Below, piece by piece: positions 1-5,469 of a stretch of DNA of 6,420 nt; the first letter of the stretch is position 1, and the number at the start of each line of letters is the position of its first letter. Both the position numbers and the translations under genes were made by a program. The notes beneath the pieces are model-generated. The model searched no databases and was not told where the DNA came from. It worked only from the letters and a program-made list of their open reading frames with translations. The DNA is from Paracoccaceae bacterium (GTDB taxonomy: Bacteria; Pseudomonadota; Alphaproteobacteria; Rhodobacterales; Rhodobacteraceae): the NCBI GenBank assembly GCA_902525995.1, contig CABZJG010000104.1, positions 1 through 6,420 of the forward strand, read 5' to 3'.

Positions 1-3
1 GAA

Positions 4-1080
4 TTATGCGCTTTTAAAATGTTTCGACAGCTTAAGCCCCTGACCTTGGTAATTTGATGCAATCCCCGCACCGTAAAGCTGCGCCGGCTCTTTAAGCATT
101 TTTTCATACACCAGCCGTCCGACAATTTGCGCATGTTCAAGCACAAAGGGGGCTTCGTGACAGCGCACTTCCAGCACGCCGCGCGAGCCGCCCCCGCCTG
201 CGGCTTGATGGCCAAAACCGGGATCAAAAAATCCGGCATAATGCACGCGAAATTCACCGACCATCGCCAGAAAAGGCGCCATTTCAGCGGCATAGGCAGG
301 GGGAATGTGAACCGCCTCGCGGCTCACCAAAATATAAAACGCGCCGGGATCCAAAATGATCTGCCCGTCCGAGCTGTGAACCTCTTCCCAAAAATCTGCC
401 GGATCATAGGCGCCGATCCGGTCAAGGTCGATCACGCCGGTATGCGGTTTGGCGCGGTAGCCAACCAAAGTGCCATTGGCCGGCTTTAAGTCAACTGAAA
501 ATCCAAGCCCGTCACTGATCACAGCTTCGCCGCTGACAAGATGATCGCTGGCATGTAGCTCACTGAGCTCGCTATCGCTCAAAATAGCCTGTCCCTGACG
601 AAACCGGATCTGGTTAAGCCGCATGCCGGGGCGCACCAAAACTGAAAAAGACCGCGGGCATATTTCTGCATAAAGCGGGCCTTTATAGCCGGGGCGAATA
701 CGGTCAAATTCTGTGCCGTTATCGGTAATGACCCGAGTCAATAGATCAAGCCGGCCGGTTGAGCTTTTGGCGTTTGCGACAGCCTGAATATCGTCGGGCA
801 GATCCAGCGATTCCATTAAAGGAAGCACGTAAACACAGCCTTTTTCCAATACTGCACCCTGCCGAAGGTCAATTTCGTGCATTTCAAAGTCTTTAAGCCG
901 ATCGGCAAGCCGGCGCTCTTCGCCTGAAAGGAATGAGGCCCGTACACGCCAGGCTGTGTTGCCGAGGCGCAGATCAAGGCTGGCAGGCTGAATTTGCTCG
1001 GATAAAATGGGCGGCTGCGCGGAAATGGCCGCACTGTCGATCATTTTCTGGATGCTCTGGTCAGGCAATACGCCGCTCAT
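4..1080 (-). CDS. dcd: dCTP deaminase, double-domain alphaproteobacterial form
   Basis: Cytosolic enzyme that deaminates dCTP to dUTP, feeding dUMP and thymidylate synthesis. The 358-residue product is about twice the length of E. coli Dcd (193 aa) and reads as two dUTPase-fold halves. The first half has QPASLDLRLG (31-40), the nucleotide-binding signature KSSTGR (105-110), RPGY (129-132) and the candidate catalytic Glu139 in LYAEIC. The second half has FFDPGFG (284-290), a glycine-rich loop (295-298) and Glu304 in VLEVRC, but APFLAM (268-273) stands where the RSSxxR signature would be. Start: ATG at 1080 has AGGAGG 7 nt upstream. A TTG 24 nt further out would add eight residues but is less well supported. 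Only about 30 nt separate the gene from the T-tract of the tRNA terminator, so it probably has its own promoter there or depends on readthrough; I see no clear promoter. The stop lies 3 bases from the window edge. Family assignment is confident. Activity of each half is inference. Confidence 0.93.
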   Translation of the reverse strand: MSGVLPDQSIQKMIDSAAISAQPPILSEQIQPASLDLRLGNTAWRVRASFLSGEERRLADRLKDFEMHEIDLRQGAVLEKGCVYVLPLMESLDLPDDIQAVANAKSSTGRLDLLTRVITDNGTEFDRIRPGYKGPLYAEICPRSFSVLVRPGMRLNQIRFRQGQAILSDSELSELHASDHLVSGEAVISDGLGFSVDLKPANGTLVGYRAKPHTGVIDLDRIGAYDPADFWEEVHSSDGQIILDPGAFYILVSREAVHIPPAYAAEMAPFLAMVGEFRVHYAGFFDPGFGHQAAGGGGSRGVLEVRCHEAPFVLEHAQIVGRLVYEKMLKEPAQLYGAGIASNYQGQGLKLSKHFKSA

Positions 1081-1087
1081 CTCATAT

Positions 1088-1093
1088 CCTCCT
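1088..1093 (-). promoter_or_regulatory. Shine-Dalgarno site of dcd
   Basis: A perfect AGGAGG on the minus strand, 7 nt upstream of the ATG ending at 1080. It decides the start in favour of this ATG over the in-frame TTG at 1102-1104. Confidence 0.85.
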
Positions 1094-1110
1094 CTGCTCG
1101 GCAATCGGCC

Positions 1111-1149
1111 AAAATAAATAAACGCTCGGGACCAGCACGGCCGCGAGCG
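1111..1149 (-). terminator. Rho-independent terminator after tRNA-Pro
   Basis: On the minus strand, seven bases past the tRNA CCA end, CGCTCG (1149-1144) pairs with CGAGCG (1128-1123). The stem can be extended by GG/CC across a bulged C. It is followed by TTTATTTATTTT (1122-1111). The position is right to end the tRNA transcript and possibly the whole upstream operon. A T6 run at 1151-1156 flanks the other side, so the element could also stop plus-strand transcription, although no plus-strand gene is seen here. Confidence 0.75.
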
Positions 1150-1155
1150 ATTTTT

Positions 1156-1232
1156 TGGTCGGGCTAGCAGGACTCGAACCTGCGACCTTCCGTCCCCCAG
1201 ACGGACGCGCTACCAGGCTGCGCCATAGCCCG
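1156..1232 (-). tRNA. tRNA-Pro, anticodon GGG
   Basis: A complete 77-nt cloverleaf with encoded CCA. The acceptor stem CGGGCTA pairs with TAGCCCG. The D stem is GCGC/GCGC. The anticodon stem TCCGT/ACGGA encloses the loop CTGGGGG, which puts anticodon GGG at 1198-1196. The T stem GCAGG/CCTGC encloses TTCGAGT. The C1-G72 pair and A73 agree with proline tRNA identity as known in bacteria, and G37 next to G36 is the usual TrmD methylation context. It reads CCC and, by G34 wobble, CCU. It lies 57 nt downstream of the MerR-family gene and may be cotranscribed with it or have a weak promoter of its own. Confidence 0.97.
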
Positions 1233-1244
1233 TAATTGCACAAT

Positions 1245-1272
1245 CTCTTAGCGGTTTTGACAGCAGGGGCAA
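1245..1272 (-). promoter_or_regulatory. Possible weak promoter for tRNA-Pro
   Basis: On the minus strand TTGCCC (1272-1267) is followed after 16 nt by TAAGAG (1250-1245), which would place the start a few bases before the tRNA 5' end. The -10 matches only half of the consensus. The alternative is that the tRNA is processed from the operon transcript. Just after the merR stop a T6 run (1281-1276) follows only an imperfect stem, so I do not call a terminator there. Confidence 0.28.
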
Positions 1273-1289
1273 GAGAAAAAAGTACCATT

Positions 1290-1919
1290 TCAATGTGGAG
1301 TGCTGGCCTTGCGCCGTTCCAGCTCTGCTTTTAACTCTTGAGCGAGGGACTGTAATTCATCGCCGGGCTCTGAGACAATTGGCGATAACCGCTGAATTGC
1401 AGCGATCAAACCTTCGGAATTTGCAACGATCGGCTCCTTTTCGGGCAGTGCGCCATTTGGATCTTCGTCTGACCAGAAGTTTAAAGCAGTTTGCTGACCA
1501 GGTTCGTCTTTATGTTCTCTATCAGCAGGCAAGGCGGGCTCTCGGGCAAGCTTGATCACATTGTCCTGTGGCGTTGCAGGTTCGTTTTGCTCAACGGGTT
1601 CGATTTCTTCGATGGGGGGGTGGGCCGCTTTAGAAAGCGCGGCTTCAAGCGGAGGCGAGAGGCTGCTTACGTGCTTTATGCCTTTTTCGCGCAGTATTTT
1701 TTGCGCCCCTTTGATGGTCATCCCATCTTCATGCAGCAATTTGCGAATACCGCCGATCAACAACATATCAGCGGGGCGGTAATAGCGCCGTCCACCGGCG
1801 CGTTTAACGGGTTTGATTTGGCTAAACTTGCTTTCCCAAAACCGCAATACATGCGTGGGAATCCCAAGCCAGTCGGCAACTTCGCTGATGGTTCTAAAGG
1901 CTTCGGCTGATTTGCCCAT
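1290..1919 (-). CDS. MerR-family transcriptional regulator (IhfA-linked orphan)
   Basis: A 209-aa protein with an N-terminal MerR-type winged helix-turn-helix. FRTISEVADWLGIPTHVLRFWE (about 8-29) is the helix-turn-helix, and GGRRYYRPADM (42-52) is the wing and following helix typical of the family. The helices at 53-80 (LLHEDGMTIKGAQKILREKG) match the second half of the DNA-binding domain. Beyond about residue 85 the chain is rich in Pro, Glu and Ala and probably disordered, ending in a short charged helix (about 178-205). No metal-binding cysteines or drug-binding domain are visible, so the ligand is unknown. The ATG has GGAG 7 nt upstream and lies 17 nt after the ihfA stop, which implies cotranscription. 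A MerR gene directly after ihfA is a recurrent alphaproteobacterial arrangement in my recollection. The regulated genes cannot be read from this window. Confidence 0.88.
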   Translation of the reverse strand: MGKSAEAFRTISEVADWLGIPTHVLRFWESKFSQIKPVKRAGGRRYYRPADMLLIGGIRKLLHEDGMTIKGAQKILREKGIKHVSSLSPPLEAALSKAAHPPIEEIEPVEQNEPATPQDNVIKLAREPALPADREHKDEPGQQTALNFWSDEDPNGALPEKEPIVANSEGLIAAIQRLSPIVSEPGDELQSLAQELKAELERRKASTPH

Positions 1920-1936
1920 TCCGGTACTCCGGATTA

Positions 1937-2236
1937 TTATTTGTTGCCCTCTGAGACCCGATCTTTCATCAGATGCGAGGGCCGAAAGGTCAAAACCCGG
2001 CGGGGTGTAATTGGCACTTCCTCACCCGTTTTGGGATTGCGACCGACCCGGGCGTTTTTATCGCGCACGCTAAATGTTCCAAAGGACGAGATTTTGACCT
2101 GTTCTCCGCGCACAAGAGATGCCGAAATATGCTCTAATACACTTTCGACCAGTTCCGCGCTTTCACTTCTTGATAATCCGACCTCGCGAAAAACCGCTTC
2201 GCTTAGGTCCACTCGAGTCAAGGTTGTATCACTCAT
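1937..2236 (-). CDS. ihfA: Integration host factor subunit alpha
   Basis: One subunit of the IHF heterodimer, a nucleoid protein that binds in the minor groove and bends DNA sharply to organise promoters, replication and recombination sites. The 99-aa length is usual. Residues 6-45 form the helical dimerisation core. VKISSFGTF (47-55) starts the beta saddle. GRNPKTGEEVPI (65-76) is the arm, with Pro68 as the intercalating proline. RVLTFRPSHLMKDRV (80-94) is the closing strand and helix. The arm and the ending favour IhfA over IhfB or HU. I chose the ATG at 2236 because an in-frame extension reaches 2293 without family similarity; GGGGA lies about 6 nt upstream. A 126-nt AT-rich gap separates it from fabH, so it may have its own promoter as well as operon readthrough. 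Confidence 0.95.
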   Translation of the reverse strand: MSDTTLTRVDLSEAVFREVGLSRSESAELVESVLEHISASLVRGEQVKISSFGTFSVRDKNARVGRNPKTGEEVPITPRRVLTFRPSHLMKDRVSEGNK

Positions 2237-2257
2237 TTTGTATCCCCATTTTGTATA

Positions 2258-2287
2258 TGTGTAATGTGTCGTGATTTTACGAGTCAA
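2258..2287 (-). promoter_or_regulatory. Candidate ihfA promoter
   Basis: On the minus strand TTGACT (2287-2282) is followed after 18 nt by TACACA (2263-2258), with TATACA directly after it (2257-2252). The -35 is good and the -10 is poor, which is common in alphaproteobacteria. It sits in the fabH-ihfA gap, with a putative start about 15-20 nt before the ATG. A GANTC site (GAGTC, 2281-2285) overlaps the -35. Confidence 0.4.
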
Positions 2288-2307
2288 TAACAATGGCTTA
2301 ATAAAAA

Positions 2308-2320
2308 AGGCAATTTTTTA
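2308..2320. promoter_or_regulatory. Possible IHF binding site upstream of ihfA
   Basis: AGGCAATTTTTTA on the plus strand matches WATCAANNNNTTR at 7 of 9 defined positions, and an A6 tract (2303-2308) lies on the 5' side, as in strong IHF sites. It lies about 20 nt upstream of the candidate -35. Chance matches in AT-rich DNA are frequent, so this is a suggestion only. Confidence 0.2.
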
Positions 2321-2362
2321 CTTTTATAAATTTTTCAGGGGTTTTTAGCAATTTAAAATTTG

Positions 2363-3334
2363 CTACCAACGCAAAACAATCGCGCCCCAGGCCAATCCGC
2401 CGCCAATCGCTTCGGTGACGACAAGGTGATTTTCTTTAAGCTGACCATTGGCTTTGGCCACAGAAAGGGCAAGCGGAATAGAAGCAGCAGAGGTGTTTCC
2501 ATGGTCTTGGACAGTGATCACAACACGCTCTGTTGAGATGCCCATTTTCTTTGCGGTTCCCTTGATGATGCGCAAATTTGCCTGATGCGGGACCACCCAG
2601 TCGATGTCATCGGCTGTGACGCCGGCTTGATCCATTGCGGCTTGTGCCGTGATCGCCAGTTTTTCAACAGCATGGCGAAACACTTCTTTTCCTTGCATAC
2701 GCAAATGGCCGGTGGTGTGCGTGGATACGCCCCCGTCGACATATAAAATATCCCGGTGCCGTCCGTCTGAATTTAAATCAACCGACAGGATGCCACGATC
2801 GGCTGTGCTGCCGCTGGCTTCTTGGGCTTCTAAAATAAGCGCGCCGGCCCCATCGCCAAACAGCACACAGGTTGAGCGATCGCTCCAGTCCATCAATCTG
2901 CTGAAGGTTTCTGCACCGATGACCATTATGCGTTTGGCTTGTCCGGAGAGGATTTGAGCATTTGCAGACGACAGCGCAAAAATAAATCCTGCGCAGACCG
3001 CTTGTACATCATAGGCAAAGCCGCGCTGCATGTTCAGCCCTGCTTGAACCATGGTCGCCACGGAAGGAAACGTGAGATCTGCTGTGGATGTCGCCACGAT
3101 AATTGCATCCATATCATCGGCGGAAAGACCCGCATCTTTGAGAGCTGCATTGGCGGCTGCAACAGCCAAATCAGAGGTTGTTTCGCCCTCCGCTGCAAAA
3201 TGCCGCCGCTCGATGCCCGAACGGGCTTTGATCCATTCATCAGACGTATCGAGGGTTTCCTCAAACTCAGAGTTCGGAACAATACGCTCTGGAAGGTAAT
3301 GCCCTACGCCTCGTACAACGGCCCTAATTTGCAT
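2363..3334 (-). CDS. fabH: Beta-ketoacyl-ACP synthase III (FabH)
   Basis: Initiates type II fatty-acid synthesis by condensing an acyl-CoA (usually acetyl-CoA) with malonyl-ACP to give beta-ketoacyl-ACP in the cytosol. The 323-aa length is standard. The thiolase-fold catalytic triad is complete: Cys114 in QAVCAGF, His250 in VPHQAN, and Asn280 in DHGNTSAAS. The N-terminal DEWIKARSGIERR (32-44) and the C-terminal GGGLAWGAIVLRW (311-323) are characteristic. The ATG follows the plsX stop after only 3 nt (TAACAAATG), which implies translational coupling; its ribosome-binding site must lie inside the end of plsX (GGAG 12 nt upstream, GAG 6 nt upstream). The pairing with plsX is the widespread rpmF-plsX-fabH arrangement. 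After the stop comes an AT-rich gap before ihfA with no convincing terminator, so transcription may continue. Confidence 0.97.
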   Translation of the reverse strand: MQIRAVVRGVGHYLPERIVPNSEFEETLDTSDEWIKARSGIERRHFAAEGETTSDLAVAAANAALKDAGLSADDMDAIIVATSTADLTFPSVATMVQAGLNMQRGFAYDVQAVCAGFIFALSSANAQILSGQAKRIMVIGAETFSRLMDWSDRSTCVLFGDGAGALILEAQEASGSTADRGILSVDLNSDGRHRDILYVDGGVSTHTTGHLRMQGKEVFRHAVEKLAITAQAAMDQAGVTADDIDWVVPHQANLRIIKGTAKKMGISTERVVITVQDHGNTSAASIPLALSVAKANGQLKENHLVVTEAIGGGLAWGAIVLRW

Positions 3335-3337
3335 TTG

Positions 3338-4435
3338 TTACTCGGTCTCCGGTTCAGCAGATGCTTCATCGTGCGTCATTGGCGTTACAGATGCAAGGCG
3401 TGCTGCAATTTTTTGCGAAAACTTTGATTGGGTAAGCTGGACGGCCAATTTAACCGCCGCTGAAACCCCCAATGCGTCTGCTGAGCCATGCGATTTCACC
3501 ACTGTGCCATTGAGCCCTAAAAAGACCCCACCATTGACCTGCCTTGGGTCAATGCGCTTTTGCAAGCGCTGCAAAGACGTGACCGCCAAAAGCTGGGCAA
3601 GACGCGACAGTGGAGAATAGCGGAACGCTTGGCGCAGCAAATCCCCGATCAAGCTGGCAGTGCCTTCACCGGTTTTAAGCGCTATGTTGCCCGTAAAGCC
3701 ATCAGTGACAATAACATCGGCTTTGTCCCCGGGAATGTCGCCGCCTTCGACAAAGCCGACAAAATCGTAACGCCCGCCTTCACTTTGCTCGGCAATCAAG
3801 TCATGCGCTTCGCGCAATTCAGGGCGGCCTTTGTGCTCTTCAGTTCCAACATTTAAAACGCCGACCCGAGGGATCTTTAGGTTCAAACCATTTCGGGCAT
3901 AAGAGACACCCATCAAAGCGTATTGCAATAAGTCATTGGCATCAGCGCGAATGTCTGCGCCGACATCAAGCATGACATTAAATCCGCCAGCGCTGCGCGA
4001 TGGCCATAAGATTGCGATTGCAGGACGATTTACCCCCGGCAATTTGCGCAAACGGATCATGCTCAAAGCCATCAGCGCACCGGTGTTGCCACAAGAAACA
4101 CAGACTTCCGACTCGCCGTTGCGCACCGATTCTACAGCAGACCACATTGAGGTGTTTTTGCCCTGCCTTAGAACTTGACTGGGCTTGTCATCCATTGTCA
4201 CGACATCTTTGGCATCGCGGATATCACAGCGGCCTGCCAAAATGCGTCGCCGCGCTACGAGCTTTTCGAGCGCGGCCGCAGGACCATGCAGAATAAAATG
4301 CAGATTAGGATTTATTTTTGCGGATCTGGCAATGCCAGCAACCACTGGCGCAGGGCCTCGATCACCACCCATAGCATCAATACTAATCACCGTGCGCCGA
4401 GACGCGTCAACGGGTGTATTTTGTGCTGTGGTCAT
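3338..4435 (-). CDS. plsX: Phosphate acyltransferase PlsX
   Basis: Peripheral membrane enzyme that converts acyl-ACP and phosphate into acyl-phosphate, the donor used by PlsY for the first acylation of glycerol-3-phosphate in phospholipid synthesis. The 365-aa product has the family landmarks. These are ISIDAMGGD (17-25), SCGNTGALMA near 115-125, DVGAD in the middle, VTDGFTGNIALKTGEG in the last third, and GLNGTVVKSHGSAD towards the C-terminus. A short N-terminal leader (1-14) and an acidic tail after KIAARL are extra but normal in length for alphaproteobacteria. The ATG at 4435 lies 18 nt after the rpmF stop. The SD is weak: AGGG only 3 nt from the ATG and AGG 10 nt away. A small stem GCCT/AGGC spans the rpmF stop. 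It is cotranscribed with rpmF and fabH. Confidence 0.96.
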   Translation of the reverse strand: MTTAQNTPVDASRRTVISIDAMGGDRGPAPVVAGIARSAKINPNLHFILHGPAAALEKLVARRRILAGRCDIRDAKDVVTMDDKPSQVLRQGKNTSMWSAVESVRNGESEVCVSCGNTGALMALSMIRLRKLPGVNRPAIAILWPSRSAGGFNVMLDVGADIRADANDLLQYALMGVSYARNGLNLKIPRVGVLNVGTEEHKGRPELREAHDLIAEQSEGGRYDFVGFVEGGDIPGDKADVIVTDGFTGNIALKTGEGTASLIGDLLRQAFRYSPLSRLAQLLAVTSLQRLQKRIDPRQVNGGVFLGLNGTVVKSHGSADALGVSAAVKLAVQLTQSKFSQKIAARLASVTPMTHDEASAEPETE

Positions 4436-4453
4436 GAACCCTGAGCCTGAAAA

Positions 4454-4660
4454 CTAGGCCGCGTCTTCGTCCAGATCGATCTCGTTAACCATTGCAACCA
4501 CCTCTCGGTCGCCATAATGGCCGCAAGAAGCACAGATATGATGTGGGCGCTTTAGCTCACCACAATTGCTGCACTCATTTGGATTCCCCGCCACCAGTGC
4601 GTCGTGGGCCCGGCGATTGTTGCGCCGTGATTTTGATACTTTATTTTGTTGGACAGCCAT
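4454..4660 (-). CDS. rpmF: 50S ribosomal protein L32
   Basis: Small basic protein of the large ribosomal subunit, 68 aa. MAVQQNKVSKSRRNNRRAHD (1-20) is the classic L32 N-terminus. A zinc-ribbon motif with all four cysteines follows (Cys30, Cys33, Cys43, Cys46), so this is the zinc-binding form. It has a basic head and an acidic C-terminal tail (DLDEDAA). The ATG has GAGG 7 nt upstream (4671-4668). It lies between yceD and plsX, as in many proteobacteria. A 153-nt leader separates it from yceD, with a candidate promoter and stem-loops, so ribosomal-protein expression could be adjusted independently of yceD. Confidence 0.97.
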   Translation of the reverse strand: MAVQQNKVSKSRRNNRRAHDALVAGNPNECSNCGELKRPHHICASCGHYGDREVVAMVNEIDLDEDAA

Positions 4661-4679
4661 GTCTCAACCTCAATTTATC

Positions 4680-4693
4680 AGGGCATCTGCCCT
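4680..4693 (-). promoter_or_regulatory. Stem-loop in the rpmF leader
   Basis: On the minus strand AGGGC-AGAT-GCCCT forms a 5-bp GC-rich hairpin with a tetraloop, ending 8 nt upstream of the rpmF SD (4671-4668). It could shape ribosome access or transcript stability. There is no T-tract, so it is not an intrinsic terminator. I know of no established leader motif that it matches. Confidence 0.35.
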
Positions 4694-4768
4694 TGGTTCC
4701 ATCCGTGTATCCGTGGCGCATACATCTAATTGCCGCTCAGATACAAGCCAATTTCGCAAGAAGGCGCG

Positions 4769-4796
4769 AAAATACTGTGATTTGTGCGTTTGACAA
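4769..4796 (-). promoter_or_regulatory. Candidate internal promoter for rpmF-plsX-fabH
   Basis: On the minus strand TTGTCA (5 of 6 to TTGACA, 4796-4791) is followed after 16 nt by TATTTT (4 of 6 to TATAAT, 4774-4769). It would start transcription near 4762 and give a leader of about 100 nt for rpmF. The long gap after yceD supports an internal promoter. It lies within the inverted repeat at 4773-4808. Confidence 0.42.
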
Positions 4797-4808
4797 GAGC
4801 CCACAGTA
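4773..4808. repeat. 7-bp inverted repeat flanking the rpmF promoter candidate
   Basis: TACTGTG (4773-4779) and CACAGTA (4802-4808) form a perfect 7-bp dyad with 22 nt between the arms. It begins 5 nt after the yceD stop in transcription order and overlaps the candidate -35/-10. It may be an operator, or a weak attenuator, since AAAA at 4769-4772 gives TTTT after the stem on the minus strand. A second 6-bp stem, TTTCGC/GCGAAA, lies next to it at 4752-4771. Confidence 0.4.
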
Positions 4809-4813
4809 AGAAT

Positions 4814-5380
4814 TCAGTTATCTTTTTGCATTTTTTCTTGTAGTTTGGCTAGCCCTGAAAAAGGTTTAGCATCTGCATCGGTCATCGGGGCAATTCCAGG
4901 TTGGCTAAAATTGGTTTCGCTTAAGGCCGCCCCATGTGCCCGCGGATAATCTGGGGCTTCGATTGACAGGGCCTCTGTCAGCACCATTAAAAGGTCAATT
5001 TCTTCAGGCAAAGGCTCAAGCGTTTCATCACCGTCCATTTCGATTTCCTCCACCGCGTCTTCCATCGGCGTCAAATCTGCTGCGGGCACGAATCGCCGGT
5101 TCACTTGACAGTCCAAGCGGGTGGTCACCGGTTGTAAAGTCACCACGCAATCTTGTTCGATGGTTGCCCCGAGCTTGGCCTTTAGCGCCCAGTTTTTTTT
5201 GCCACTTGCAACCAGTTTGCCTGTAAACTGAAGCTTGCGAAGGGCTCGAAACCCGAGTTCTTTTGCAACTTGCCGGCGTTGGTCTGCATCGGGACTGATA
5301 TTAAAGGCCGTCGGGCGCTGATGGCTTAGGTCAGCGAAGCGAAAAATGCTCTGCGCAGAGGGCGGTGTCGACGAGGGCAA
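4814..5380 (-). CDS. YceD/DUF177 family protein
   Basis: A 188-aa cytosolic protein of the DUF177 (YceD) family, linked to rpmF in most proteobacteria. A role in 23S rRNA or large-subunit maturation has been proposed for relatives; the molecular function is not settled. Visible landmarks: ELGFRALRKLQFTGKL (41-56), GATIEQDCVVTLQPVTTRLD (71-90) with the conserved Cys78, an acidic stretch (106-127), and EPLPEEIDLLMVLTEALSIE (122-141) followed by APDYPR (142-147). The start is a TTG at 5380. It has AAAGG 8 nt upstream, no in-frame ATG exists near the N-terminus, and a stop codon lies only 12 nt further up. A CTG one codon earlier is the other option. It is the first gene of the minus-strand block and is divergent from bamE. 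Confidence 0.85.
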   Translation of the reverse strand: MPSSTPPSAQSIFRFADLSHQRPTAFNISPDADQRRQVAKELGFRALRKLQFTGKLVASGKKNWALKAKLGATIEQDCVVTLQPVTTRLDCQVNRRFVPAADLTPMEDAVEEIEMDGDETLEPLPEEIDLLMVLTEALSIEAPDYPRAHGAALSETNFSQPGIAPMTDADAKPFSGLAKLQEKMQKDN

Positions 5381-5388
5381 CAGTTCTA

Positions 5389-5393
5389 CCTTT
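5389..5393 (-). promoter_or_regulatory. Shine-Dalgarno site of yceD supporting a TTG start
   Basis: AAAGG on the minus strand ends 8 nt before the TTG (5380-5378). The in-frame TGA overlaps it (5395-5393), so the start cannot lie upstream. Only CTG (5383-5381) competes with the TTG. Confidence 0.65.
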
Positions 5394-5412
5394 CAAGAGA
5401 AGTTTGCGTGTG

Positions 5413-5444
5413 TTGACAAAATGGAATAAAGCCCAATCTATAAC
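5413..5444 (+). promoter_or_regulatory. Candidate bamE promoter
   Basis: A perfect TTGACA (5413-5418) is followed by CTATAAC. The TATAAC reading (5439-5444) has 20-nt spacing, and TCTATA (5437-5442) has 18-nt spacing. Transcription would start near 5450, about 20 nt before the bamE ATG. The -35 is the best in the window; the spacing is a little long. Confidence 0.55.
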
Positions 5445-5451
5445 AAGACAA
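5423..5451 (-). promoter_or_regulatory. Candidate yceD operon promoter, overlapping that of bamE
   Basis: On the minus strand TTGTCT (5451-5446) is followed after 17 nt by TATTCC (5428-5423). The -10 is poor (3 of 6). A promoter must lie in this 89-nt divergent gap unless yceD is transcribed from elsewhere. If correct, the two promoters interpenetrate and polymerase could not occupy both at once. Confidence 0.3.
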
Positions 5452-5469
5452 GGGTCGGTGCATCTAACT

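Noticed and set aside
127..489. Plus-strand open frame of 120 codons opposite dcd
   Set aside because: It is antisense to dcd, shows no domain and has no SD of note.
1078..1104. Longer dcd start at TTG 1102-1104
   Set aside because: The ATG at 1080 has a perfect AGGAGG at ideal spacing; the extension would translate through the SD itself and adds residues with no apparent conservation.
1491..1910. Plus-strand open frame of 139 codons opposite the MerR gene
   Set aside because: It lies antisense to a well-supported gene, has no recognisable domain, and its protein has the low-complexity look of a shadow frame.
2297..2362. Intrinsic terminator after fabH
   Set aside because: The segment is AT-rich with T-runs, but I could not build a GC-containing stem; the only pairing (GCAA/TTGC near 2349-2364) is too weak.
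2939..3427. Plus-strand open frame of 162 codons across fabH and the end of plsX
   Set aside because: It is antisense to two confident genes with complete catalytic motifs; the translation is Cys/Arg/His-rich with no family signature.
4776..4790. CRP-like half-site TGTGA near rpmF
   Set aside because: No TCACA half follows at the required 6-nt spacing.
5365..5469. N-terminally extended bamE
   Set aside because: The lipoprotein signal peptide starts at the ATG at 5470. The extension would place 35 mostly polar residues before it and overlap the yceD coding region and the promoter.
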